Shown: positions 6,098 to 12,417 of the stretch, piece after piece
Layout of the letters: every line of letters begins with the position of its first letter
Position numbering within the stretch: position 1 is the first letter of the stretch
Assembly: GCA_040758475.1 (NCBI GenBank)
Contig: JBFLVN010000099.1
Coordinates: 1 to 12,417 of the forward strand
DNA: 12,417 bases
From: JBFLVN01 sp040758475
GTDB taxonomy: Bacteria; JAGRBM01
Reading direction: 5' to 3'
Notes under the pieces: generated by a model
Database searches by the model: none
The model's input: the letters and a program-made list of their open reading frames with translations, nothing else
Told to the model about the DNA's origin: nothing
Made by a program: the position numbers and the translations under genes

Positions 6098-7186
6098 TCA
6101 AGGGGCTTTATCGTCATCCGGCTTATCGCCGTTTCCAAGCCACCCCTTGCGGCGGAAGTAGTATAGCATTCCCCCCGCCGCGGTCAGGATCACTCCCCAG
6201 ATAGCCGGATAGGCCCAGGGATGCTCGATTTCGGGCATGTGCTTGAAATTCATTCCGTAGATTCCAGTGATGAAAGAGAGGGGGATGAAAATCGTCGAAA
6301 TGATCGTGAGGACTTTCATTACTTCGTTGAGCCGGTTGCTCAGCGACGTGTGGTAGAGCTCCATGAGATCGCTCGTGAGTTCCCGGTAATTTTCCAGGAT
6401 GTCGATGAGCTGGACGCAGTGGTCGTAGCAATCGCGAAGGTAGACGCGCGTCGCCTTTTTGATGAACCGGTTCTCGTCCCGCACGAGGCTGGAGACGGCT
6501 TCCCGCTGGGGCCAGAGGTTGCGCCGGAGCCACAGGAATTCTCGCTTGATCTCATGCATCTCGTGAATGTCGCTCGACCGCGGGCGTTCGATCATCCTTT
6601 CTTCGAGGTCTTCCAGGCTTTCCCCGAAGGATTCCAGCACCGGATAATGGCCGTCCAGAAGGGCGTCCAGGGTCGCGTAGGCCAGGAAGTCGGCGCCCGA
6701 CTTCCGCATGGGCGTCCCCGCCGTGCGGATGCGGGCCCGCACGTTGTCGAGGGGGTCGCCGTAGGTTTCCTGGAAAGTGACGACGAGGTTTTCCTTCAAA
6801 AAGATGCTGACCTGTTCGTTGACGTAGCAATCGTTTTCGTCGAACCGGGCCATGCGGGTGATGAGAAAGAGGTGTTCGTCGTAGACTTCCGCCTTGGGTT
6901 GCTGGGGGATGTTCACCACGTCGGCCAGGGCGAGGGGGTGGAACCCGAAGATGCCGTCCAGTTCGAGAAGCACCCGGCCGTCGCCAAGGCCCTGCACGTC
7001 CACCCAGAGGATTTGTTTGCCTTCTGGGAGAAAGCCCTTGAGTTCCTCGGTTTTCGTGAATTCTTTTTCCTCGAAGGATTCCGCCGAATAACGGAAAGCC
7101 CGGATTCGGGGCGCTAGTCCCCCCTCGATCTTCGCGAGCGTTCCGGGAACGGAGCCGATGGGCGGGCGGCGCTTGCGGTAGATCAT
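6098..7186 (-). CDS. corA: CorA-family magnesium/cobalt transport protein
   Basis: A 362-residue protein. Residues about 1-290 form the cytoplasmic CorA funnel domain (WVDVQGLGDG at 61-70; FHPLALADV at 82-90; a long acidic and basic stalk helix about 185-292). Two membrane segments follow, about 293-314 and 326-345. The selectivity signature YGMNF (GMN at 311-313) ends the first membrane helix, and the short periplasmic loop carries acidic residues (EIEH). CorA proteins are homopentameric inner-membrane channels for Mg2+, Co2+ and sometimes Ni2+ or Zn2+, gated by cytoplasmic Mg2+. The C-terminal tail is basic then acidic (RRKGW, then KPDDDKAP). The ATG overlaps the mscS stop by 4 bp (ATGA), suggesting translational coupling of the two channels. 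Transport of Mg2+ itself is inferred from the family. Confidence 0.96.
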   Translation of the reverse strand: MIYRKRRPPIGSVPGTLAKIEGGLAPRIRAFRYSAESFEEKEFTKTEELKGFLPEGKQILWVDVQGLGDGRVLLELDGIFGFHPLALADVVNIPQQPKAEVYDEHLFLITRMARFDENDCYVNEQVSIFLKENLVVTFQETYGDPLDNVRARIRTAGTPMRKSGADFLAYATLDALLDGHYPVLESFGESLEDLEERMIERPRSSDIHEMHEIKREFLWLRRNLWPQREAVSSLVRDENRFIKKATRVYLRDCYDHCVQLIDILENYRELTSDLMELYHTSLSNRLNEVMKVLTIISTIFIPLSFITGIYGMNFKHMPEIEHPWAYPAIWGVILTAAGGMLYYFRRKGWLGNGDKPDDDKAP

Positions 7187-8151
7187 GGATTCCCTCCGCG
7201 CGGGGGAGTGGGGGCGACGCGTACTTCGAGCGGCGGAACCGAGCGGACGTGAAGGTCCCGCTGCGGGAAGGCGATGACGATGCCCGCGCTTTGGAGGCGC
7301 CGCTCGATGTCGTACCGCAAGTCGCTCTCGATTTCCTTCTTATCGAAGGGATCGGGGACCCGGTGCCAGAAGTAGACTTCGAACTCCAGGGCACTATCCC
7401 CGAAGTTCGAGAAAAGGACGATTGGAGCAGGGGAGGGGAGGATTTTCCCGTGGCTTCGGGCCGCTTCGAAGAGGATTTCTTTCACTTTCTCGGCTGGTGA
7501 ACCGTAAGCCACCCCCACCTTCACGAAATCCCGCACGGCCGTCCCGGTGCGGGTCCAATTGAGGACTTTCCGTTCCAGGAAAAAACTGTTGGGGACGACG
7601 AGCCGCGCTTCGCCCAAAGTCCGCACGTGGGTGCTGCGGGCGCCGATCTCTTCGACGGTCCCTTGGACCCCTTCGATTTCCACCACGTCGCCCGGGCGAA
7701 TGGGGTGCTCCATGAGCAGGATGATGCCGCTCATGAAATTGTTGACGAGGTTCTGGCTGCCGAAGCCCACGCCGATGGCGAGCGCGCCGCCGAGCACGGT
7801 GAAGAGTGCGAGCGGAACCTGCACGACCCGCAGAGCAGTCAGTACGAAGACGACGACGAGCACGTAATAGGAAAGCGATTGGAGCGCCGCTTGCACCCCG
7901 GGTTCCACCTTGAACCTTGGGAGGATCGTACGAGCGAAGAGGCGGCTTAGGATTTTCGAAAGGGTGACACTCAGGACGAGGACGCAGAGGGCAAGAAAAA
8001 TCCTTCCGAGCGTCAGGGGTTCGTTCGAGACCCGGAAAAGTTCGTAGTGCCAGATTTTCGAGACGCTCGCCCCGATGCTTTCGAGGCCGTCGCTGGCAAG
8101 CGTGGATTGGGCCGCAAGGAGATGGAGGAGGGCGGGCGCCGGCAGGTGCAT
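7183..8151 (-). CDS. MscS-family small-conductance mechanosensitive channel
   Basis: A 322-residue protein of the short, three-TM MscS type. Membrane helices lie at about 48-69, 91-110 and 112-135. The last is the pore helix, Gly/Ala rich with GGALAIGVGFGSQ at 121-133. It is followed by the hallmark NNFMSGIILLMEHPIRPGD (137-155), the beta domain GVQGTVEEIGARSTHVRT and VVPNSFFLE, and an IAFPQRDLHVR segment (293-303) that closes the cytoplasmic cage. MscS channels open on membrane tension and release solutes during hypo-osmotic shock. The protein starts at the ATG at 8151 with a GGAAAG upstream. Its first 30 or so residues are mildly hydrophobic and not clearly a signal peptide. It leads the mscS-corA-fmdB group, sharing 4 bp with corA. 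A 79-bp gap with an inverted repeat separates it from the DCC gene. Confidence 0.95.
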   Translation of the reverse strand: MHLPAPALLHLLAAQSTLASDGLESIGASVSKIWHYELFRVSNEPLTLGRIFLALCVLVLSVTLSKILSRLFARTILPRFKVEPGVQAALQSLSYYVLVVVFVLTALRVVQVPLALFTVLGGALAIGVGFGSQNLVNNFMSGIILLMEHPIRPGDVVEIEGVQGTVEEIGARSTHVRTLGEARLVVPNSFFLERKVLNWTRTGTAVRDFVKVGVAYGSPAEKVKEILFEAARSHGKILPSPAPIVLFSNFGDSALEFEVYFWHRVPDPFDKKEIESDLRYDIERRLQSAGIVIAFPQRDLHVRSVPPLEVRVAPTPPRGGNP

Positions 8152-8181
8152 GGGTCTTTCCGCCGGTTTGAAAGCAAGGCG

Positions 8182-8210
8182 GCGGGCGCCCCCTCTTTAG
8201 CCGCGCCCGC
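8182..8210. repeat. Inverted repeat between the DCC and mscS genes
   Basis: A perfect 8-bp inverted repeat, GCGGGCGC (8182-8189) and GCGCCCGC (8203-8210), with a 13-base spacer, lies in the 79-bp gap. Neither strand has a T-run next to it, so it does not look like a standard intrinsic terminator. It may attenuate transcription or protect an RNA end; it could also be a by-product of high GC content. Confidence 0.4.
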
Positions 8211-8230
8211 ATGGCATGGCTAGGAGGGGT

Positions 8231-8635
8231 TTAGGGATCGAACCGGGCCCGGAGTTCGGGGGAGGCGACCGGGCAAGCCGCCTGAGGCTTTTCGAAGAAT
8301 CGATGCCGGTTCCGGGCGACCCAATCGTAGAACGAATCCCCCAGGGATGGGGGAACGATGCCGGAAAGGGCGGATAAGAAGGCGGGGCCGCCGCCGAGCT
8401 TTTTCCCGATGTACCGGGCGGCCTCCCATTTGTAGAGTATCCGGCCGTCTTCCGTGAGAATCACGATGCTATCGGGAAGATTTTTCCGGGCCGATTCGGG
8501 CACTTTGGCGAGAAACGTCGGGCCGTGGAGCGGCGCGTAGCGGAAGCGTTTCCCCTCCCGGTCCCGCGCCACCACGAATTTGACGGCCCCGTGACAGAGG
8601 CCGCAATCGCCGTCGTAAAAAAGAAGTTCGCTCAA
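8231..8635 (-). CDS. DCC-family thiol-disulfide oxidoreductase-like protein (DUF393)
   Basis: A 134-residue protein opening with LLFYDGDCGLCHGAV, the signature of the DCC family (PF04134), in which the CxxC at 11-14 is the presumed redox centre. The family's closing pattern is also present: YDWVARNRHRFF near 103-114, then a CPV segment around residue 120. DCC proteins are thioredoxin-like in outline and thought to handle thiol-disulfide chemistry, but substrates are generally unknown. I accept the TTG start at 8635: it places the motif at the usual distance from the N-terminus and has a GGAG just upstream. That region also lies in a CTCCGG/CCGGAG hairpin (8638-8654), which might limit initiation. 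It sits 67 bp after the chemoreceptor stop and 79 bp before mscS; nothing else ties it to either. Confidence 0.92.
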   Translation of the reverse strand: MSELLFYDGDCGLCHGAVKFVVARDREGKRFRYAPLHGPTFLAKVPESARKNLPDSIVILTEDGRILYKWEAARYIGKKLGGGPAFLSALSGIVPPSLGDSFYDWVARNRHRFFEKPQAACPVASPELRARFDP

Positions 8636-8702
8636 GGCTCCGGGCTCCCCGGAGGAGGATACCCGGTGTTCCTCGGGATACGCGAACGGCGTTGTCCAGG
8701 AA

Positions 8703-10967
8703 TTACGTCCGGAACTTGGAGAGAAGCAGCCTGAGAGCTTCGGCCCGCTCGCTCAAATCCTTGGCCGTTTCGGCGATGATGGCCGCCGACCCCTGCTGGT
8801 CCCGGGTGATCTGGAGGACCCTTCCGACGAGTCCCTGGACTTCTTCTCCATGGGAGCTTTGCTCCTGGGTCATCTCGGCCGCGCGGCGCACGAGACGTTC
8901 GGCCGCTTCGATGGATTCTTCCATGCTCCGGAAGGCCTGCTGCGTCTGAAGCTCCCGCTCGATACCGTGGCCGATTTCGTCGACCACGCGCCGGTTGACC
9001 TGGAGGGCGCTCGAGGTCTCCTCGCCGATATTGCGAAGGGTCGAGTCGATCTCGTGGGCGGCGTCGGAGGCCCGTTCGGCGAGCTTTCGGATTTCCTCCG
9101 CCACGACACCAAAACCCCGGCCGTGCTCCCCCGCCCGGGAAGCCTCGATTGAGGCGTTGAGCGCCAGCATGTTCGTCTGGGCGGCGATTTCTGAAATGGC
9201 CTCCGTGATCTGGCCGATGCGCTGGGCCCCCTGGCTCAAGGCTTCCACCGTCACTCGCGATTCCTCAGAGACCTGCTGGATGCGCTTCATCCCCGCGGCC
9301 GAAACCCCCACGGCCTCGTGGCCGATCTCGGCCGCTTCGCGCATGTGGGTCGCCTGTTCGAGGGTTTCCTTGGCGCCAGAGCCTTGCTCCCGGAGGGTCT
9401 GGCTCATGAGGTCCATGCGGGTGTTGGCGGCTTCAGCCTGCTCGTTCTGGGAGGCCGAGCCTTCGGAGAGTTCGGCCGACTGGATCTGAAGCTGGGCGGC
9501 TGCCTGGGCCACGTGCTCGGAGAGGCTTTTCACCTGAATGACGAGTTCTTCGAGCCGCTCCGAAGTGCTCCGAAGGAGCCGGGCGAGTTGGCCGTGTTCG
9601 TCGTCGGAGGCGACGCGGAGCGGCGTGTTGAGGACTCCCTGGGCCAGATCGTCGGCGTGCCGGCCCAGCCCTTTGATGGTCTGGCTGATGTCGCGGGAGA
9701 AAAAGAGGCTCAGGAAGAATCCGATCAGGATGACGGCGACGAAGGTCTCGAACGCCGGTGCGAGCAGCTTGGGCAGGGATTCGGTTTCGGGCATGGCGAC
9801 GGCGCCGAGGATGCCCGGCCCGGCGCGCTTCAAGATGACGTGCCCTTCGGACCAGCCGGCCCGCAAGGCCAGTTCCAGGTTGTCCCGTCCCGCCATCTGT
9901 TCCCGGATGCTTCGCGCCGAAATTCCCGCCTCTTCCAGCGTGGCCATGGAAGCTCCCTGCGCGGGGCCTTCCTCCGGCAGGAAAAAGACTTCTTCCCGGC
10001 GCAGGGTGGAAAGGAGTTCCTCGCTGGGCGCGCCTTCGAGTTCGATCCGCTCGCGGAAAACGGAGAGATGGTCCCGCACGCGGCCCGCGGCCGATTCGAT
10101 GAGGATCTGCTCCATCCCGGCGAAACTCCGGACCGTGGAGAAGACCACCCCGAAAAATACGAGCCCCAAGGCGGTGGCGAAGAACTTGTAGCGCAGCGGC
10201 AAAACGGTTTGTTGGTGGAGGAGGCTGTCGGGATCGAGTTCGAGAAGGCGCGTGACGAACGGGTCCAATTCCTTTTTGAAGAGAAAATACTGGGTCGGAA
10301 GGGCGATGAGGGCGGCTCCGAAGGCGAGAAGGCCGAAGTAGAAACAGGTCCGGATGCTGAAGCCCACGTAGAAGTAGAAGGAAATGGGAAGGGCGGCAGC
10401 GGCAAAACACCAGAGCAGGAAAGAAGCCAGCGACGCCCGCATGGGGAAGAAGAGCGCGGCGCGGAGGGCGTTCGCGGGACTCGACTCCTTGCGCTGGAGG
10501 GCCGTCGTCCGGTGGCGGGAGAGCCAGATCCAGCCCATGCCGGCGGTGGCCGGCAGGAGCGCGCAGATGATCGCGAGCCGGGCGAGGGGAAAGTCCCGGA
10601 GGTGCTCTTTTCCGAAATGAACGAAGAACAGGAGGCCGATGACGCCGGCGATGATCCCGCTGAAGATCAGCAAGCGGACGGCGATCCCCCCTTGGACTTT
10701 GTCCGCGGGCAGTTTGGCGGCGTCTCCCAATTCCTCGAAGCAAATCGTCAGGGGCTGGAGGAAACGCTCGTTGAACCACCACTGGGCCGAGCCCGTCAGC
10801 GTCATGATCCCGATGCTCGGGATGGCCGCCGCCCACAGGCGCCCGGCGTCAAAGAGGACGACCTCCCGCATGAGGCCGACGGCGATGGCGGCCCCTACGG
10901 CGCTCACGATGTAGCAAACGAGCAGGAGGCGCATCCGGAGCAGAAGCATCTGCTGGTGGGCGGTCAT
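8703..10967 (-). CDS. Polytopic methyl-accepting chemotaxis protein
   Basis: A 754-residue chemoreceptor. The cytoplasmic signalling hairpin (about 485-752) has a well conserved tip, IAAQTNMLALNASIEASRAG (594-613), followed by GRGFGVVAEEIRKLAERAS, the CheA/CheW-binding region. A HAMP-like linker spans about 425-478. Instead of the usual two membrane helices I count eight: near 14-33, 44-62, 97-117, 129-150, 178-202, 208-230, 262-280 and 405-424. The only large extracytoplasmic part, about 281-404, is the likely sensor. Residues 12-80 and 176-244 align without gaps (same MR start, then Q, L, P and EL at identical spacing), so the membrane region looks duplicated. No CheB/CheR-tethering pentapeptide is visible at the C-terminus, and no other che gene is in the window. 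The ATG at 10967 has a weak ribosome-binding site. The ligand is unknown. Confidence 0.95.
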   Translation of the reverse strand: MTAHQQMLLLRMRLLLVCYIVSAVGAAIAVGLMREVVLFDAGRLWAAAIPSIGIMTLTGSAQWWFNERFLQPLTICFEELGDAAKLPADKVQGGIAVRLLIFSGIIAGVIGLLFFVHFGKEHLRDFPLARLAIICALLPATAGMGWIWLSRHRTTALQRKESSPANALRAALFFPMRASLASFLLWCFAAAALPISFYFYVGFSIRTCFYFGLLAFGAALIALPTQYFLFKKELDPFVTRLLELDPDSLLHQQTVLPLRYKFFATALGLVFFGVVFSTVRSFAGMEQILIESAAGRVRDHLSVFRERIELEGAPSEELLSTLRREEVFFLPEEGPAQGASMATLEEAGISARSIREQMAGRDNLELALRAGWSEGHVILKRAGPGILGAVAMPETESLPKLLAPAFETFVAVILIGFFLSLFFSRDISQTIKGLGRHADDLAQGVLNTPLRVASDDEHGQLARLLRSTSERLEELVIQVKSLSEHVAQAAAQLQIQSAELSEGSASQNEQAEAANTRMDLMSQTLREQGSGAKETLEQATHMREAAEIGHEAVGVSAAGMKRIQQVSEESRVTVEALSQGAQRIGQITEAISEIAAQTNMLALNASIEASRAGEHGRGFGVVAEEIRKLAERASDAAHEIDSTLRNIGEETSSALQVNRRVVDEIGHGIERELQTQQAFRSMEESIEAAERLVRRAAEMTQEQSSHGEEVQGLVGRVLQITRDQQGSAAIIAETAKDLSERAEALRLLLSKFRT

Positions 10968-11059
10968 TCGGAACGCCGTGCCTTTCTGGAAGGGGGTACT
11001 GGTTAGTTAGTAGCCCGGCGGCATTCTAACAAGTTGTTTTTTGCCGCGGCTCGGTGAGG

Positions 11060-11082
11060 GGGCGGGCTGCGATTACCCGCCC
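11060..11082 (-). other. Stem-loop over the stop codon of the CNNM/CorC gene
   Basis: A perfect 7-bp stem, GGGCGGG (11060-11066) with CCCGCCC (11076-11082), closes a 9-base loop that holds the stop codon. No T-run follows on the - strand, so it is not a classic intrinsic terminator, but it may slow or end transcription before the chemoreceptor gene. The rest of the 10968-11072 gap holds no gene; a TAGAAT (11023-11028, - strand) resembles a -10 box but lacks a matching -35. Confidence 0.35.
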
Positions 11083-12417
11083 ACTTGCGCGGCCACCGGC
11101 CCGGCCTTGGGTTGCAGGGACTGGTAGCAGACGCGGGAGACGCGAAGGCCCGATACGGCGTGCACGCGGAGGACGAACCCGTCTTCCCGGACTTCATCGC
11201 CCACCTTGGGCGCGCGCCCCAGGCGGCCGAAGACGTAGCCGCCGATGGAGGAGAAATCATCGGTGGAGAGTTCGAGGCCCAGGCGTTCGTTCACCTCGGT
11301 GACGGGGATCTGGCCCTGGATGAGGACATGGCCCTCGGGCGTCTGCTCGAAGCGTTTTTCGGGCTCGTCAAATTCGTCCTGAATCTCGCCCACCAGGGCT
11401 TCCAGGACGTCTTCCATGGTGACGAGTCCGGCCACGTCGCCGAATTCCGTAAGGACGATCGCCATGTGGCTCCGTTCCCGGCGGAGCGTCGCGAGGAGGT
11501 CCGGAAGACGCCGCGTCTCCGGGACGAAGAGGGGCGGGCGCAGAATGTCCTTTACTTGAAAGGACTCTTCCCCTTTGAGGGCGAGATGTTCGAGGACGTC
11601 CTTCACGTGGATGGTCCCCACCACTTTGTCGGGGTCTCCGTGATAGACCGGATAGCGGGACCGTTCCGAATCGGCGATCGCGCGGAAGAGCTTTTCGAGG
11701 GAAATGTCGTCCGGGACCATCTGCATGTCGGGCCGGGGCCGCATGATCTCCACCACGGTCCTGTCCGTAAAACCGAGGACCGAGTGGATGAGTTCTTCCT
11801 CTGAGGCTTCGAGGACACCCTGCTTCTTCGAGGTTTCGACGATGATTTTTAGTTCCTCTTCCGAGTGGGCGAGGTGATGACCGGCCATGGCCGTTCCCCG
11901 GTAACCGAGAACCCGGACGAAGGCGTTGGCCATTCCGTTGAGGGCCCAAATGGCCGGCCGGAAGACGATGGTGAAGGCTTCGAGGGGGGCCGCACAAAAG
12001 AAGGCGACTTTCTCCGCGCTCTGGAGGGCGATGATCTTGGGGGCCTGTTCCCCCAGGACGATGTGGAGGACGGTGATGAGGCCGAAGCTCGCCCCCACGG
12101 CCGCGCCGTGGACGGCGGGGGCGGAGGCGGGCGCCCCCGACATGGCTTCAAAGAGCGGGGCGAAGAGGACCGCCAGGGCTTCCTCTCCGAACCAGCCCAG
12201 GGCCAGGGAGGCGATCGTAATCCCGACCTGGGTGGCGGAGATGTAGTCGTCGAGCTGGGAGAGGATTTTGAGGATCCGTTCGGCCGGCTTGCTCCCCTCG
12301 TCGGCCAGTTCCTGCATCCGGGAGCGCCGGAGGCCCACGAGCGCGAGTTCGGCAGCCACGAAAAAGCCGTTCGCGGCCACGAGGGCCAGGATGGCCAGGA
12401 GTTTGAGGAAAATATTA
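11073..12417 (-). CDS. CNNM/CorC (HlyC, UPF0053) family membrane protein with CBS pair, 5' truncated
   Basis: The frame stays open to the window edge and the codons before the first GTG (12380) read FLKLLAILALVAANGFFVAAE, the usual first membrane helix of the family. The true start therefore lies beyond base 12417, and GTG 12380 is only an internal Val. In order: the DUF21/CNNM membrane domain (to about residue 170, counting from 12380), with TQVGITIASLALGWFGE and HIVLGEQAPK motifs; a CBS pair (about 213-335: MRPRPDMQMV, then RSRYPVYHG, and RSHMAIVLTEFGDVAGLVT); and a C-terminal CorC_HlyC domain (about 350-420, DDFSSIGGYVFGRLGRAPKVGD). Relatives are linked to Mg2+, Co2+ or Na+ transport, with CBS domains binding adenine nucleotides. 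The older hemolysin label is not informative. It is followed by the chemoreceptor gene after 105 bp. Confidence 0.94.
   Translation of the reverse strand, partial: NIFLKLLAILALVAANGFFVAAELALVGLRRSRMQELADEGSKPAERILKILSQLDDYISATQVGITIASLALGWFGEEALAVLFAPLFEAMSGAPASAPAVHGAAVGASFGLITVLHIVLGEQAPKIIALQSAEKVAFFCAAPLEAFTIVFRPAIWALNGMANAFVRVLGYRGTAMAGHHLAHSEEELKIIVETSKKQGVLEASEEELIHSVLGFTDRTVVEIMRPRPDMQMVPDDISLEKLFRAIADSERSRYPVYHGDPDKVVGTIHVKDVLEHLALKGEESFQVKDILRPPLFVPETRRLPDLLATLRRERSHMAIVLTEFGDVAGLVTMEDVLEALVGEIQDEFDEPEKRFEQTPEGHVLIQGQIPVTEVNERLGLELSTDDFSSIGGYVFGRLGRAPKVGDEVREDGFVLRVHAVSGLRVSRVCYQSLQPKAGPVAAQVGG

Noticed and set aside
6221..7117. A 298-codon open frame on the + strand opposite corA
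   Set aside because: Antisense shadow of an unmistakable CorA gene; no ribosome-binding site or motif of its own.
9318..11006. A 562-codon open frame on the + strand opposite the chemoreceptor gene
   Set aside because: Its product is rich in Gly, Glu, Arg and Asp without any recognisable domain, and it mirrors the codon bias of the clear chemoreceptor on the other strand.
11023..11051. TAGAAT on the - strand as promoter of the chemoreceptor gene
   Set aside because: No acceptable -35 element at the right distance, and no flagellar sigma-28-type promoter seen either.
1..12417. CRISPR arrays, transposons, prophage or defence genes
   Set aside because: No direct repeat array, terminal inverted repeats, transposase, integrase or nuclease motif was found; base composition looks even throughout.

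Overview
The window is gene-dense, GC-rich bacterial DNA. I count 12 protein genes, two of them cut by the window edges. There are no tRNA or rRNA genes, CRISPR arrays, transposases or phage genes. The lipoprotein signal on one product, the envelope-type channels and a chemoreceptor suggest a Gram-negative bacterium. The codon bias leaves long open antisense frames over the real genes, as expected at high GC. I cannot name the phylum from the sequence; a proteobacterial or deltaproteobacterial-like lineage, or an uncultured relative, is plausible but is inference only.

Left part (1-4525, + strand): five genes packed head to tail. They are the 3' part of a crotonase/enoyl-CoA hydratase family gene, a small lipoprotein gene overlapping it by 17 bp, an 802-residue GH94-type glycoside phosphorylase-like gene starting on a TTG that overlaps the lipoprotein stop (TTGA), a crcB/fluC fluoride channel gene and a DUF190 gene. 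The spacing suggests one transcript, although the predicted functions (acyl-CoA metabolism, envelope, sugar, fluoride) do not form an obvious pathway.

Right part (4549-12417, all - strand), in transcription order: a CNNM/CorC-type CBS-domain membrane protein (5' end outside the window), a polytopic methyl-accepting chemotaxis protein, a DCC-family thiol oxidoreductase, a three-TM MscS channel, a CorA metal-ion channel overlapping mscS by 4 bp, an FmdB-type zinc-ribbon protein, a 2-Cys peroxiredoxin with its own strong intrinsic terminator, and a four-TM membrane protein of unknown role. The two halves converge with only 23 bp between stop codons.

Four genes (crcB, mscS, corA and the CNNM/CorC gene) encode ion channels or ion-transport-associated proteins, and two (peroxiredoxin, DCC) are thiol-redox proteins. 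This gives the window a loose ion-homeostasis and stress character, but I see no single new multi-gene system that the sequence proves. The points most worth a second look are: the chemoreceptor, whose membrane region contains an ungapped internal duplication; the crotonase with a Cys at a normally catalytic Glu position; the GH94-like enzyme of unknown substrate; and a pair of look-alike hairpins with CCAATC loops upstream of the peroxiredoxin gene.
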